In this document: piece by piece, positions 52,760-63,197 of the stretch | Layout of the letters: every line of letters starts with the position of its first letter | Numbering within the stretch: position 1 is the first letter of the stretch | From: Thermoguttaceae bacterium | GTDB lineage: Bacteria; Planctomycetota; Planctomycetia; Pirellulales; Thermoguttaceae | DNA length: 64,000 nt | Direction of reading: 5' to 3' | NCBI GenBank assembly: GCA_017441605.1 | Contig: JAFRXD010000049.1 | Location: 62,001 to 126,000, forward strand | Position numbers and translations under genes: made by a program | The notes under the pieces: generated by a model | What the model saw: the letters and a program-made list of their open reading frames with translations, nothing else | What the model was told of the DNA's origin: nothing | Databases searched by the model: none

Positions 52760-54409
52760 TTAGTATTCGTCGTCTTGAACTTCGTTGGTTTTCGAATCTT
52801 TCGCGCCGCGACGATGACGAACCGCCGCCGCGATAAAGGCTCGAAACAGAGGATGCGGAACGGTCGGCTTCGATTTGAACTCGGGATGATACTGAACCGC
52901 GACGAACCAAGGGTGATCGTCGAGTTCGACAACTTCGACAAGCTTGCCGTCCGGACTCGTTCCCGCGATCGTCATACCGCCGTCGATAAACTGGTCGCGA
53001 TACTGATAGTTAAACTCGTACCGATGTCGATGGCGCTCCATTATGTCGAGCGATTTGTAGGCTCCCGCCGCCCTCGAGCCCGCCAAAAGCGAAGTCGGTT
53101 GGGCTCCCAAACGCATGGTTCCTCCCATATCGACGATCGAGCGCTGCGAGTCCATCATGCAGACGACCGGATGTTCCGCGTCCTTATTAAACTCCGTCGA
53201 ATTAGCGTCGACGAGTCCCAACACGTTTCTCGCGTATTCGATAACCGCGCACTGCATTCCCAAACATATGCCAAAAAAGGGTATCTCGTACTCTCTGGCA
53301 ATCTTAACGGCGTCAATCTTACCTTCGACTCCGCGTTCGCCAAAGCCGCCGGGAAGAAGAATGCCGTCAACTTTTTCCAAAAGCGCGCGAGTTTCTTCGC
53401 GCTCGGCGTCCTCGCTCGGGATTCGCAAAATGCGCACGTTTGTCGAGTTCGCGATCCCGCCGTGATCAAGGGCCTCGTAAATCGACTTGTAGGCGTCCTT
53501 ATGCTTCGCGTATTTGCCAACGACGGCTATGGTGACCTCGTTTTCCGGTCTGCGCAGACGACGTAGAAGATCGTGCCATTTAGTAAGATCCAAAGCCTTG
53601 GCTTTGGTCAATCCCAATCGATCCACGATCATCTGATCGAGTTTGTGCTCGACAAGATCGAGCGGAACCTGATAAATGGAGAAGTCGGCGTCGCGTTCCT
53701 CGACGACGCATTTGTCGGGCACGTTGCAAAAGAGCGCGATTTTGGCGAGTTCTTCCTGCGAAATCGGCTGTTCGGTGCGACACACAATAAAATCTGGTTG
53801 AACGCCAATTTCACGGAGTTGCCCAACGCTGTGTTGAGTCGGTTTGGTCTTCAACTCGCGCGCGGCCTTGAGATACGGCACCAAAGTTAAGTGAATGTAG
53901 ACGCAATTCTCTTTGCCGACGTCCAGCGAGAACTGACGAATCGCCTCTAAAAATGGCAAACTCTCAATATCGCCGACCGTTCCGCCAATCTCGGTAATAA
54001 CGACGTCGACGTCTTCGGTTGCAAGTCGCTTAATGCAATCCTTAATTTCGTTGGTAATATGGGGAATTACTTGAACCGTTTTACCGAGGTAAACGCCGTG
54101 TCGCTCCTTGTCGATGACGCTTTTATAAATTTGCCCGGTCGTCCAGTTGCTATCGCGAGTGAGAGGAGAGTGGGTAAAACGCTCGTAATGTCCGAGATCC
54201 AAGTCCGTTTCGCTTCCGTCGTCCAGGACGTACACTTCGCCGTGTTGATAGGGACTCATCGTTCCGGGATCGACGTTAATGTACGGATCCAATTTTTGCA
54301 TCCGAACGGAAAGTCCGCGATTTTCGAGCAACATACCAATGGACGCGCTCGTTAATCCCTTGCCCAACGAACTAACCACGCCGCCAGTTACAAAAATATG
54401 TTTCGTCAT
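52760..54409 (-). CDS. pyrG: CTP synthase
   Basis: The protein has 549 residues from the ATG at 54409 (GAGAAGGG upstream), matching the usual ~535-550. It converts UTP to CTP using ATP and glutamine-derived ammonia. The N-terminal synthetase domain begins with [18 protein letters not shown] (P-loop). It has [14 protein letters not shown], the hallmark magnesium/UTP site. The glutaminase domain has the nucleophile Cys in [19 protein letters not shown], and the H-P-E near [11 protein letters not shown] short acidic and basic tail follows. It sits between metG and fabI, all on the minus strand, a run of housekeeping genes. Confidence 0.97.
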   Translation of the reverse strand: MTKHIFVTGGVVSSLGKGLTSASIGMLLENRGLSVRMQKLDPYINVDPGTMSPYQHGEVYVLDDGSETDLDLGHYERFTHSPLTRDSNWTTGQIYKSVIDKERHGVYLGKTVQVIPHITNEIKDCIKRLATEDVDVVITEIGGTVGDIESLPFLEAIRQFSLDVGKENCVYIHLTLVPYLKAARELKTKPTQHSVGQLREIGVQPDFIVCRTEQPISQEELAKIALFCNVPDKCVVEERDADFSIYQVPLDLVEHKLDQMIVDRLGLTKAKALDLTKWHDLLRRLRRPENEVTIAVVGKYAKHKDAYKSIYEALDHGGIANSTNVRILRIPSEDAEREETRALLEKVDGILLPGGFGERGVEGKIDAVKIAREYEIPFFGICLGMQCAVIEYARNVLGLVDANSTEFNKDAEHPVVCMMDSQRSIVDMGGTMRLGAQPTSLLAGSRAAGAYKSLDIMERHRHRYEFNYQYRDQFIDGGMTIAGTSPDGKLVEVVELDDHPWFVAVQYHPEFKSKPTVPHPLFRAFIAAAVRHRRGAKDSKTNEVQDDEY

Positions 54410-54636
54410 CTCGCACCCTTCTCTCTTTTCCGTCCGCAAAAACAAATTTCGCTCGCGGAAATCGGCTCGCCTACGCCGAAAGTCCAAACAAACCAACAAA
54501 CAACGCGCGGGCTCGAGCGCCACCAAAGTCCCGCGGAAAGGACGCCCTTAACTTCGAATTGTTAAAATCTCTCAAACGCGCCCGGACCGTCAAGCAATCT
54601 ATAATACCAGGAGGAAACACCGGGAGCGCCAATCGA

Positions 54637-56772
54637 TTAATGCAAGCGCATCCCGGGCTTCGCGCCCTCGTCGGGAAAAGTTAGGAAGACGTCGGGACCG
54701 CCGGGACCGGAGGCGACGACCATACCTTCGCTCAACCCAAATTTCATTTGCCGCGGTTGAAGATTCGCGACGAACACGACCAAACGGCCAATTAGTTTTT
54801 CCGGTTCGGGATAGGCGGCCTTGATCCCGGCAAAAACTTGCCGCGTTTGCGTTCCGCCAAGCGAAATCTTCAACTTCAATAATTTGCGCGCTTCTTTGAC
54901 TTGCTCCGCTTCGACAATTCGACCAACGCGCAAGTCGACTTTCATAAAGTCGTCGATCGAGATCGTCTCGCTCAATGGCTCTTCCGCGAGCGGGGCGTCG
55001 GAATCAAACCAAGGCGCGATACCGGGCTTTTCCGCCTCGTTGGAAGAGTCGTTTGCGGTCAAAGGAGTCGTTTGCGGAACGTCGCGTTGCAAATCGCTCT
55101 TAGATTCTTCAATCATCGATTCAATTCCCTCTCTAGGAACGCGGGTCATCATATGCTCGTACTCGTTGACCTTGGAACCGAGCAACGGTTTTTGAACGTC
55201 GTCCCATCCGGTGATTTTGGTATTGAGAAGTTTCTCCGTCTTTTTCGCCAAATCGGGAAGAATCGGCGCCAAATAAACGACGATTTGTCTGAAAAGATTA
55301 AGACTAACCGTCACGACGTCCATTAACTTCTTCTTGGCGGCGTCTCGAGCCTCTTGCGAAGCGCTCTCGTCTTTTTCAAGAGCGCTCCACTCTTTTTTAA
55401 GGGTCCAAGGAGCGTTGCTCTCGACGTACTGATTCGCTCTGTATCCGCATTCGAGGGCAATTCGAATCGCTTTGCCGTACTCGCACTCCTCGTAAGCGGC
55501 GGCAATCTCCTCCGATTTGCCGGCGGCCTCGGCAAAAAGACCTCCGTCGTCGGGATAGACGTCGGAAAGACCGGTCAAATTGGCGAACTTTGCGGTTCGA
55601 CTCGCCAAATTCACGACGACCCCGACCAAATCGGCGTTAACCTTCAATTCCATTTCTTCAAGATTTAGGTCGAGATCGTCGACGCTCGAAGAAGTCTTAG
55701 AAGAGAAGAAATAACGCAAGTACGACGGATCCAACCACTTGAGGTACGTTCGAGCCAAAATGAACGTGCCCTTGGATTTAGACATTTTCTCGCCGTTCAC
55801 GGTAAGAAAACCGTGAACGCGCACTTTTGTGGGCAAGTTAAAGCCCGCCGCTCTCAACGAAGTCGGCCAAAACAACGTGTGAAAATAGGTAATGTCTTTA
55901 CCGATGAAGTGATGTATTTCGGTGGAAGGGTCGAGCCACCAATCTTCGACCTTCTCTCCGTTTTTCTCGCACCACTCGCAAGTCGAACCGATGTACCCGA
56001 TGGGAGCGTCGAACCACACGTACCAGTAGTTGCCGGGCGCGTCGGGAATCTCAAACCCAAAATAGGGAGCGGGTCTCGAAATATCCCAAGGTCTAAGGTC
56101 GTCGGAAAGGAACTGTCCTTTCAAGAAGTTGGCGACCTCGGGTTGCAGAGCGCCCGAATTGTCGACCCAATCTTGGAGAAAATCGCGCGCCTTCTCTATT
56201 TCGACGAAAAGATGCATCGATTTGCGCAACTCGGGAGTCGCCCCGGAAAGAGCGCTTTTCGGATCGATAAGGTCCATTGGCGAATACACGTGTCCGCATT
56301 CGCAGCCGTCCCCGTATTGATCCTTCCGTCCGCACTTCGGGCACGTGCCGCGCACAAAACGATCGGCGAGAAAACGCCCCTCGATCGGGTCGTACAGTTG
56401 TTCGATTTCTCGCTCGACCACGTACCCGCCCTCGCGAAGTTTCTTCCAAAACAATTCGCAGAAACGGCGCGTTTGAGGCGAATTCGTGCTTCCGTAATTG
56501 TCGAACTCGACGCCAAATCCCGCAAAGTCGGCGCGGTGCGACTTATTAACCTCGGCGATAAATTCCTCTTCGGTCACGCCCTTTTTCTTCGCGGAGATGG
56601 TGATCGCCGCGCCGTGAGTGTCGTCGGCGCAAAAGTGGCGACAATTCTCCCCTCGAAGCTTTTGAAATCGAACCCAAACGTCGGAACGAATGTACTCGAC
56701 CAAATGCCCGATATGAATATCGCCGTTGGCGTAGGGCAACGCGCTCGTTACCAAAATCCTTCGACCGCTCAT
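54637..56772 (-). CDS. metG: Methionyl-tRNA synthetase with C-terminal tRNA-binding domain
   Basis: This 711-residue class I aminoacyl-tRNA synthetase charges tRNA-Met in the cytoplasm. The HIGH motif appears as D-I-H-I-G-H-L near residue 18. Zinc knuckle cysteines follow in [19 protein letters not shown] is intact near residue 345. After the anticodon-binding helical domain and a variable Ser/Glu-rich linker (~555-600), the last ~105 residues are the OB-fold tRNA-binding domain ([11 protein letters not shown] and [13 protein letters not shown]), as in dimeric MetRS. GGGAG lies 5 nt before the ATG. pyrG follows 227 bp downstream. Confidence 0.97.
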   Translation of the reverse strand: MSGRRILVTSALPYANGDIHIGHLVEYIRSDVWVRFQKLRGENCRHFCADDTHGAAITISAKKKGVTEEEFIAEVNKSHRADFAGFGVEFDNYGSTNSPQTRRFCELFWKKLREGGYVVEREIEQLYDPIEGRFLADRFVRGTCPKCGRKDQYGDGCECGHVYSPMDLIDPKSALSGATPELRKSMHLFVEIEKARDFLQDWVDNSGALQPEVANFLKGQFLSDDLRPWDISRPAPYFGFEIPDAPGNYWYVWFDAPIGYIGSTCEWCEKNGEKVEDWWLDPSTEIHHFIGKDITYFHTLFWPTSLRAAGFNLPTKVRVHGFLTVNGEKMSKSKGTFILARTYLKWLDPSYLRYFFSSKTSSSVDDLDLNLEEMELKVNADLVGVVVNLASRTAKFANLTGLSDVYPDDGGLFAEAAGKSEEIAAAYEECEYGKAIRIALECGYRANQYVESNAPWTLKKEWSALEKDESASQEARDAAKKKLMDVVTVSLNLFRQIVVYLAPILPDLAKKTEKLLNTKITGWDDVQKPLLGSKVNEYEHMMTRVPREGIESMIEESKSDLQRDVPQTTPLTANDSSNEAEKPGIAPWFDSDAPLAEEPLSETISIDDFMKVDLRVGRIVEAEQVKEARKLLKLKISLGGTQTRQVFAGIKAAYPEPEKLIGRLVVFVANLQPRQMKFGLSEGMVVASGPGGPDVFLTFPDEGAKPGMRLH

Positions 56773-56974
56773 CGTTTCTCCCTAATGTTCGATTCGTCCG
56801 ACGGCGCCGTTCGCATCGTCGCGTTTAAACAAAACGCGCGCGACGCCCGATTGTCGCGACGCCGCGCTTGCATCGGCGCCCATCGCGCGCAAAACGCGAC
56901 GCGGCGCTCTTACCAATTTTACGACGTCGCGAAGGTTCGTCAAGACGAAGGCGCCCCGCGACGAGGTCAAATGT

Positions 56975-59900
56975 TCACTTAGCGGACTCGCAATCCTCCT
57001 CGCAAACAACGCGGAATCCCACGTCGAAAACGCGTTGCCATGGATAATAAAACTCGCGAAAATCCGAAGCGCCGCGATAAGGTCGATCGTGCCACGACCC
57101 TCCGCGAACTACTCGACGACTTTCATTTCTCGCGTCCATAAACTCCAGACCGTAATTGGGCTTCGCGACGGACGACGTCCATTCGGCGACGTTGCCGTGC
57201 GTATCGAACAGGCCCCAAGCGTTTGGCTTATAATGTCCGGAACGCTCCGAAAGGAACCCGTTGTCGCAAAAACGTCGATCTTTGGGAACCCAGTCGTCAA
57301 AACGAGTGACGTTCGGCAAGGGAATGCGCTTGACAAAATAATTATCTGCGATGAACTCAATAATCATTTGATCCGCAAAATTAGCATAAGCGCTAAAATC
57401 GGAGTTCCAATCGCCAAACCAGAAAGGAGTAGTCGAACCGGCGCGACAAGCGAGTTCCCACTCCTCTTCCGTGGGCAAACGGAAACGCTTGCCGGTCTTC
57501 TCGGACAACCAACGGCAAAACGCCTCGGCTTCGTCCCAAGAAACGCGACAGGCGGCTCGTTCGGGAGAATTAACGAAAAAGCCGCGGAAACCGTGCGAGA
57601 GTCCCTGACGAGACTCGACGCGCGAATCGTGCTCCGGGTCAAAAACTTCGAATTGTTCGTTCGATATTTCGTAGGCGCCAAACCAAAGCCCCGACTTTCC
57701 GGACGCGGGGGGCAACTTTTTCAACGCGATCGAAATCTCCGGCGATAAGTTAACGCGCATCGAGTCAACGTCGCCCTCGCGAACGGTTTCAACGGAAACC
57801 TCAACGTCGTTGGGACTCGTAACTTTTTTATCGGGATCGTTTGGAACGAGATAAGGCTCGCCCATTCCCCAAACTTCCGTCTTCTTTGGTTTTAAATCCC
57901 AATCGTATCGATTTGGCGTTTCCCATCCGATTTCCTCGGGTTTGCCGCGAACCATTTTATCGTCGACTTTATGGATCTCGCGCTCAAAACGCTCTCGCAG
58001 TTCCTCTCCGCTAGGAAACGCGCGATTTCCCTCGGAAACGTCCTTCAAGATCCCGCGCTCCCAATCGGTCGCGGCGTAGTTGACCGGAATTTTTAGCCAC
58101 TCGAGTTCCAAAAGTCCGCCGGATTTCTTGGGATCGTACGGTTCGCCGCGAGCCTCTTCCGACTCGTCGTCAAAGTTAGCGTAAAGCGCGAGCAAATCCT
58201 TTCGGTGACGATTCCATTTCTCAACGTACTTCGGCTCGCCGACGAATTCGTTCCAAGTCCCGTGGTAAGGGGCGTTCATATCGATCCAAGTAATAATTCG
58301 ATCCCACGCGTCCGCGTCCATTTGCAAGCCGTAGTGACCGTTCGATAGAATCTGAACTAACTCGGTCGTGTTCGCCGCGAACTCCATCGGGTTGAGAAGG
58401 AAGTAGTCGCTCTCAATTCCAGGACGTCGAACAAACCCGGCGAGATTCATATACGAGGTCGAAAACTTTCCGCAGCGCTGACGCGGTTCTCCCATTTGAA
58501 GAGCGGACACAAAGCCGTCTATTATATTCCCTCCTCTAAGGTCCAAGGGAACGACGCCCCATCCGCGATCCTTGCCGTCGTGGCAAGCGACGCAATAATG
58601 GTCCAATACGGGTTGCACTTCCCGATCGAAAGAAAAGCCGCGCATTGGACCGTTCCACGGTCGAATCGGAGACGGTTCGCGATCGGAAGTAAAAGCAACG
58701 CTGGAAGCGGAGCTCGTCGAATTTTCGTCCTCGTGACATCCCACGCAGGACAAGAATTCGCCGGGCATCGCCGTAAACCAAGAGCGCATCTGTTGAAGCG
58801 CTTGTCCGTTCTCGTCCAAGGGTTGAATCGCGATCGGCACGTTCGCAGGAACGGTAAACAACGCGGAGCCGTCCTCGTTAACGGGAACGGTTCCCAAAAC
58901 TTGACGCACGTCCCACGGTCCGTCGACGCCTATAATGGAAGTCGCGCCTCCAACGTTGGGGTACAGGTAACTGTAAGAATAAAGGCGCAAGCTCTTTACC
59001 GTTCCTCTCGGAACGCCCTTTAATCCGTCGCCATAGTAGACGTCGGCGCAATAGACGGACGCGTCGGTCTTGGACAGATCAACTCTATCTCGCAACACGG
59101 GCGGACGTTCCGTTTCGCGCCACGGGATCGGTTCAAAGCAGGCGTAGTTTTCCAACTCGGCGAGCAAGTACATATTGTCGAACCGATCGACGAGATAGAT
59201 TCCCCAAAGCGCGTCGCGGTCCGGCTGCGACGCGACGAGGTAATAATCCTCGCTAAGCGGGAACGGATGAAGGTACTTCGGCCAGCTTTCGTCGGCAATG
59301 TTATCGCCCCAAAGAGTCGAGTGGTATTTGGGATCCGTTCGCGACTCGACCTTTTTCGGAGAACCGCAAATTCGCTCCACCGCGCCCTGCGTCTCCTTGC
59401 GACCTTGAAGAACGTCAAAAAGCACAAGTTCGCCCATGCGCGAGACGCCGTGGTGCCCGGTGACCACGCAACAGAACTTCGACGAAGAGCCGGGGATGGG
59501 TCTCGCGTACATCATCGACACGGGCCAAAGCGAATTGGACGCGTAAAAAGCCCGCTGGTTGGTTCCGTCGGGATTCATCTCGAACAAGAGCCGACCGGGC
59601 ACGTGCGGAATGTCGGTGTACTCCCAGCGCAAGTACATCACGCGACCGTCCGGGGTAAGGGTCGGACACCAGTTGTGCTCTTGATCGAACGTAAGTCGAC
59701 GAATCGAGTTTGTGGACGCGTCCAGTTTGTAAGTGTTCGTAACGCGAGTAGTTCCCGAAACGCACGGAACGCCTATGTAGCAGGCGGTCGACGTAAATAT
59801 GACCGAATCGTCGGGTAAATAGCAGGCGTCGTAACTATCGGCGTCGGGAAAATTCGGCAACTTGACCTTCATAGCCTCGTCGGTCGACTTGTTTTCCAAA

Positions 59901-61426
59901 GCGGCGTTAAGATCCAGTTCGAACACGTTCCAACGTCGCTCCCTGTCGGTCGCGGAAACGAGCGCTTTCTCGGCGTCAAAATGTAAGTCAATATCGCCCA
60001 AAAACGTCGGGTAGTCCGGTTTGAAAAGAGTCGAAATGGACGGAGCGACGTCGGCGTCGGAAGCGATTTGCGCGTCCGTCTTCTCGGAATCGGATTCGTC
60101 GAAAACAAACGGGAGCTCGAGAGTATTAAGCGAATCGTCGAAAGCGTTCGGATTCAGAACGCAGTTGCTCTGATAATTCTGCGGAAGGCCCAAGTCGCTC
60201 GCGCCGCGTTGAACGAAAATTAATTTGTCAAAATCGAGGATCGGATTCGCCCAACCGGTTCGCGCGTAGAGTCGAATCGCTTCAACGTAAAGATCGGCGC
60301 ATTTTTGCGCGGAATCGTCGGTCGGAGAAGTTTCATAAGCGTCAAAGGCGGTTTTTCCTTCTTCAAGCAACGCGTCGCATTTTTTCAACGTTTCCGCGAG
60401 ATACTCGTCGTCGCCCAAGTCGGAACGAAATCGATCGATCGAAGCCTTCGTTCTTTCGAGCGCTTCAACGAAACGAGAGCGTCGAACGGTAAAGATCTCG
60501 TTTCTAGGAGGGCGAGACTCGGACGAGTCCGTTTCGCCAATAGTCGTTTTAATATAAAGCGCGCGACCGAGTTCCGACGAAACGCCGTCGTCTCCCTCGT
60601 CGTCGAACATTCCAACGCGGTAGGTCAATTCGTCGCAAAGATCGACGTTTCCAGATTCCAAAGCCAGAGGTTTGCTAGACGCGACTATTTCCAGCTTCGA
60701 CTTGGACGCGAGCGCGAGCGCCGTTTCTCGCGCGAAATGATCGCTGAACGTTTCGCCGCTCTCTCTTCGCTCGTACCGATCCTTGGCGATATACTCGTAC
60801 CAACCGCCGCTCCAAGGACTCGGACGCCAGTCGGACGCGCTCTTAATTCGTTCCTTCGCCACGGCGCGAGGGACGTTCCAACGCGCGATCATATCGAACT
60901 TTGGAACTAATCTAAACGCGCTAAAATGAGGAATGTCGGGAGATTTCGCGACAATGGCAATCGTGTGTTTACCGGCGGAAACGTTCTGGAAATCGATTTG
61001 TTTTTCCCAAGTGGACGCGCTCGTCAACCAGCTGCCGTTCGTACCGTTCAACGCTTTTTCGGAAACGACGACTCCGTCGAAAAGCAACGTTAGAGGTCTT
61101 GGATCGCAAGCGGAATAAAACGCCCAGAACTCGTAATCGCCAGATTCGGGAAAATCGATCTCGTACTCCGCGTTCGATTGCTCGACAACGCCCGGAGGCG
61201 ACAGAGCGACGTATTTATCCGAGTACGGCAGACCGCGCAACGTCATCGTACCGCCGCTGAACCACTCCGCTCGGAAGGTAAAAGCGGGACGCGAATCCTC
61301 GTTTCGCGCTTGAACTTCGTCGTCCGCCAACGATGCGCGAAGCAAACCAAGCCCTAAGAAGGCGACGGAGCCCAAAAAGAAGGTTAAACGGGAAAAAAAG
61401 CCTAACCGTCGTTGGAAAAAAATCAT
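56975..61426 (-). CDS. HzsA-related dihaem propeller protein fused to a SUMF1/FGE-like domain
   Basis: The protein has 1483 residues from the ATG at 61426, with AGGTG 7 nt upstream; the frame is open five codons further from a TTG. It has a signal peptide, then a carbohydrate-binding-like beta domain (~50-180), a helical region (~310-400) and a beta-propeller (~475-870) of the type found in hydrazine synthase alpha subunits. Two haem c sites follow: C-V-G-C-H at ~894-898 and C-V-A-C-H at ~945-949. The last ~230 residues match formylglycine-generating-enzyme-like proteins: V-S-W-D-E-A-E-A-F-C-R-W-L, R-L-P-T-E-E-E-W-E-L-A-C-R-A-G, G-L-F-D-T-H-G-N-V-A-E-W and V-R-G-G-S-W. It is predicted to be periplasmic and haem-containing. 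Hydrazine synthesis is not implied, since no HzsB/C partner is near. It has its own promoter. Confidence 0.88.
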   Translation of the reverse strand: MIFFQRRLGFFSRLTFFLGSVAFLGLGLLRASLADDEVQARNEDSRPAFTFRAEWFSGGTMTLRGLPYSDKYVALSPPGVVEQSNAEYEIDFPESGDYEFWAFYSACDPRPLTLLFDGVVVSEKALNGTNGSWLTSASTWEKQIDFQNVSAGKHTIAIVAKSPDIPHFSAFRLVPKFDMIARWNVPRAVAKERIKSASDWRPSPWSGGWYEYIAKDRYERRESGETFSDHFARETALALASKSKLEIVASSKPLALESGNVDLCDELTYRVGMFDDEGDDGVSSELGRALYIKTTIGETDSSESRPPRNEIFTVRRSRFVEALERTKASIDRFRSDLGDDEYLAETLKKCDALLEEGKTAFDAYETSPTDDSAQKCADLYVEAIRLYARTGWANPILDFDKLIFVQRGASDLGLPQNYQSNCVLNPNAFDDSLNTLELPFVFDESDSEKTDAQIASDADVAPSISTLFKPDYPTFLGDIDLHFDAEKALVSATDRERRWNVFELDLNAALENKSTDEAMKVKLPNFPDADSYDACYLPDDSVIFTSTACYIGVPCVSGTTRVTNTYKLDASTNSIRRLTFDQEHNWCPTLTPDGRVMYLRWEYTDIPHVPGRLLFEMNPDGTNQRAFYASNSLWPVSMMYARPIPGSSSKFCCVVTGHHGVSRMGELVLFDVLQGRKETQGAVERICGSPKKVESRTDPKYHSTLWGDNIADESWPKYLHPFPLSEDYYLVASQPDRDALWGIYLVDRFDNMYLLAELENYACFEPIPWRETERPPVLRDRVDLSKTDASVYCADVYYGDGLKGVPRGTVKSLRLYSYSYLYPNVGGATSIIGVDGPWDVRQVLGTVPVNEDGSALFTVPANVPIAIQPLDENGQALQQMRSWFTAMPGEFLSCVGCHEDENSTSSASSVAFTSDREPSPIRPWNGPMRGFSFDREVQPVLDHYCVACHDGKDRGWGVVPLDLRGGNIIDGFVSALQMGEPRQRCGKFSTSYMNLAGFVRRPGIESDYFLLNPMEFAANTTELVQILSNGHYGLQMDADAWDRIITWIDMNAPYHGTWNEFVGEPKYVEKWNRHRKDLLALYANFDDESEEARGEPYDPKKSGGLLELEWLKIPVNYAATDWERGILKDVSEGNRAFPSGEELRERFEREIHKVDDKMVRGKPEEIGWETPNRYDWDLKPKKTEVWGMGEPYLVPNDPDKKVTSPNDVEVSVETVREGDVDSMRVNLSPEISIALKKLPPASGKSGLWFGAYEISNEQFEVFDPEHDSRVESRQGLSHGFRGFFVNSPERAACRVSWDEAEAFCRWLSEKTGKRFRLPTEEEWELACRAGSTTPFWFGDWNSDFSAYANFADQMIIEFIADNYFVKRIPLPNVTRFDDWVPKDRRFCDNGFLSERSGHYKPNAWGLFDTHGNVAEWTSSVAKPNYGLEFMDARNESRRVVRGGSWHDRPYRGASDFREFYYPWQRVFDVGFRVVCEEDCESAK

Positions 61427-61544
61427 CGTTTCACCTAACAAATAGCGTCGCGCTCAACGCGGACGCGTTCAAAAAGGCAATATAAGCGCGACGGAGAACG
61501 CGCCGTTGGACAGTTCGACGTTCCTCGCTCCAAGCCGTGGCGCT

Positions 61545-61573
61545 ATTATAGAACAACAGTCCTTTCCCTTCAA
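61545..61573 (-). promoter_or_regulatory. Promoter of the HzsA-related gene
   Basis: On the minus strand TTGAAG (61573-61568), 17 bp, perfect TATAAT (61550-61545). The leader to the ATG at 61426 would be about 110 nt. Confidence 0.7.
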
Positions 61574-61621
61574 ATGCGAAGCGCTATTTTCTAAAAAAAA
61601 ACGGCTTGTTGGAAAAAATGA

Positions 61622-61650
61622 TTGACGCGCGCAAAAACCGCTCTTAAAAT
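61622..61650 (+). promoter_or_regulatory. Promoter of the exported protein gene
   Basis: TTGACG (61622-61627), 17 bp, TAAAAT (61645-61650). Five of six bases match consensus in each hexamer. It lies 77 nt before the ATG at 61728. Confidence 0.7.
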
Positions 61651-61727
61651 GACGCGTAAGGCGGTCGCGCGGGTTGGCGCGACTCGTTCCGCATTTGTCG
61701 CACAACCCCCGAGGAAAAGTTCGCGCT

Positions 61728-63137
61728 ATGACGCTCTCGTCGCTCTCCGCGCGCCCCCAGAGTTTTAAAACGACCGGGCGCCGCCGATTTGCAATCAGTT
61801 GCATCGTTATTCTAATGGCGTTTTTGACGATTCTTGTTGGCTCGACGAGATTGACCGCGCAAGACGTCAAAATTGCCGACGACGGTTCGCTCGCTCCGAT
61901 AGCGAACTTTATTAACGGTCAAACGTTGTTAGTCGCTCGTTTAGACCTTGACGGAATCGACTTGAACCGTTTTAAGGAAACGTTGGACGTCGATTTTCTC
62001 CAACTTTTAACGTCCCTTGGATTCTCCAAGGATTCCTCGGATTCGACAATGGTGGAATTCGGCAAGACCTCGGAGTCCCTAAAGGAAAAGCTAGCGGCGC
62101 AAATTGAAGGGTTCAAAGAAGCTCGCGGTTTTTCCAAGGCGTACTTTGTCGTTCAAAGCACGGACGGCAAAGGAACCTGCGTCATTGCGCCAATCGGTTC
62201 CGCAACGCCGGAGCAAGTAAAAGAGGCTAAAGAGGGCGCGGAGAAAGTCGGGCTAAACTGCGGAGTCTACCAAAAGAAATATCTGATCGCGTCCTCTTCT
62301 CCTTTGAAGGAAATAGGGGCGTTTTACAAAAATTTTCAATCCGCCCCCAATCCTAAGATCGAGAAATTTTTCAAAGATAATTCCGACAAAACACTGGCGT
62401 TCTATAGCGGTCGTCTAAAGATTCGACCTTTCTTCAAAGACAACGATCCAAACGCGTCGGGAGTTCCGCAAACCACCGAGCAAAACGAGTCGACGCGAAA
62501 CACCGGCAAAGAGACGATCGCGGAATCGGAAGCTAGGCTGTCTTTGCTATTCGGAAAAGAATTTGGCAAAGCGCCCAGAAAGAAGGCGCGAGATCCTTTT
62601 GAGTCGTTTCCTCGAAGCGTAAAAGACGCGATCGAAACGTTCGACGCTTCCTTCGTCGAGGCTTATGGTTTCGTCGACCTCGCGACTTTGCAAGGAAAGC
62701 TCGACGCGACGTTTACCACGTCGGCGAACGCAGGAAGATTTAAAGAGGAATTCGCCAAGATAATCGCCGAAGTCGCTCCGAATTATTTCGACGCGCTTCA
62801 AACGTTATTGACAATCTTGGGGGACGCCGAAGCGTCGGGCGTTTTGACGGAATCGTATCCTCAACTGAAGGCAATTCCCGTTAAGTTCCTCGAACGATAT
62901 CGCGTCATTCCCGTTTTGAGGGAGTTGTGCTGCGGCGAAATGATGGCCCGCGCTCCTCGACAAAGCGAGAAAGAACTCGTTTTTTCGTTCGATATTTTGG
63001 ACGAGGTGAAAAAAATCGGTCCTAATACGGCGGCTTCCGCGTTTTTCTTCTACGCCTTGTATCAACGCGCCGCCGGTTCAAACGGTTCGGACGACGAAGT
63101 GGACGAGAGCAAGTACGAAGAAATATTCGAAGAATAA
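61728..63137 (+). CDS. Exported protein of unknown function (first of a tandem pair)
   Basis: The protein has 469 residues from the ATG at 61728; a TTG 54 nt earlier lies close to the promoter start point and is less likely. Residues ~15-45 are a signal peptide or anchor (R-R-R-F-A-I-S-C-I-V-I-L-M-A-F-L-T-I-L-V-G). The mature part begins with V-A-R-L-D-L-D-G-I-D-L-N-R-F and has the layout: short strand, helix, strand pair (K-A-Y-F-V-V-Q-S-T-D-G-K-G-T-C-V-I-A-P), then K-T-L-A-F-Y-S-G-R-L-K-I-R-P-F-F. The next gene encodes a protein alignable along this layout. I do not recognise the family. A Glu/Asp-rich tail ends the chain. Possibly a periplasmic protein. Confidence 0.75.
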   Translation: MTLSSLSARPQSFKTTGRRRFAISCIVILMAFLTILVGSTRLTAQDVKIADDGSLAPIANFINGQTLLVARLDLDGIDLNRFKETLDVDFLQLLTSLGFSKDSSDSTMVEFGKTSESLKEKLAAQIEGFKEARGFSKAYFVVQSTDGKGTCVIAPIGSATPEQVKEAKEGAEKVGLNCGVYQKKYLIASSSPLKEIGAFYKNFQSAPNPKIEKFFKDNSDKTLAFYSGRLKIRPFFKDNDPNASGVPQTTEQNESTRNTGKETIAESEARLSLLFGKEFGKAPRKKARDPFESFPRSVKDAIETFDASFVEAYGFVDLATLQGKLDATFTTSANAGRFKEEFAKIIAEVAPNYFDALQTLLTILGDAEASGVLTESYPQLKAIPVKFLERYRVIPVLRELCCGEMMARAPRQSEKELVFSFDILDEVKKIGPNTAASAFFFYALYQRAAGSNGSDDEVDESKYEEIFEE

Positions 63138-63197
63138 AAGAACGGAACGCCGACTCTCATTTCAAATTCATCGATCAAAAGAGAAGTTCGCCGCAAT

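Larger units (their letters stand above)
61427..61727. other. Divergent promoter region
   Basis: About 300 bp with two good back-to-back promoters: one leftward (61545-61573) for the HzsA-related gene, one rightward (61622-61650) for the exported protein. The two -35 boxes are about 50 bp apart, with an A9 run (61594-61602) between. No gene is seen inside. Confidence 0.65.

Noticed and set aside
55813..56982. 389-residue plus-strand frame opposite metG
   Set aside because: It lies across the N-terminal half of a complete methionyl-tRNA synthetase gene; its composition is that of an antisense shadow.
56782..57009. 75-residue minus-strand frame at the end of the HzsA-related gene
   Set aside because: It overlaps the final codons of that gene and continues into the metG upstream gap without a ribosome binding site or recognisable content.
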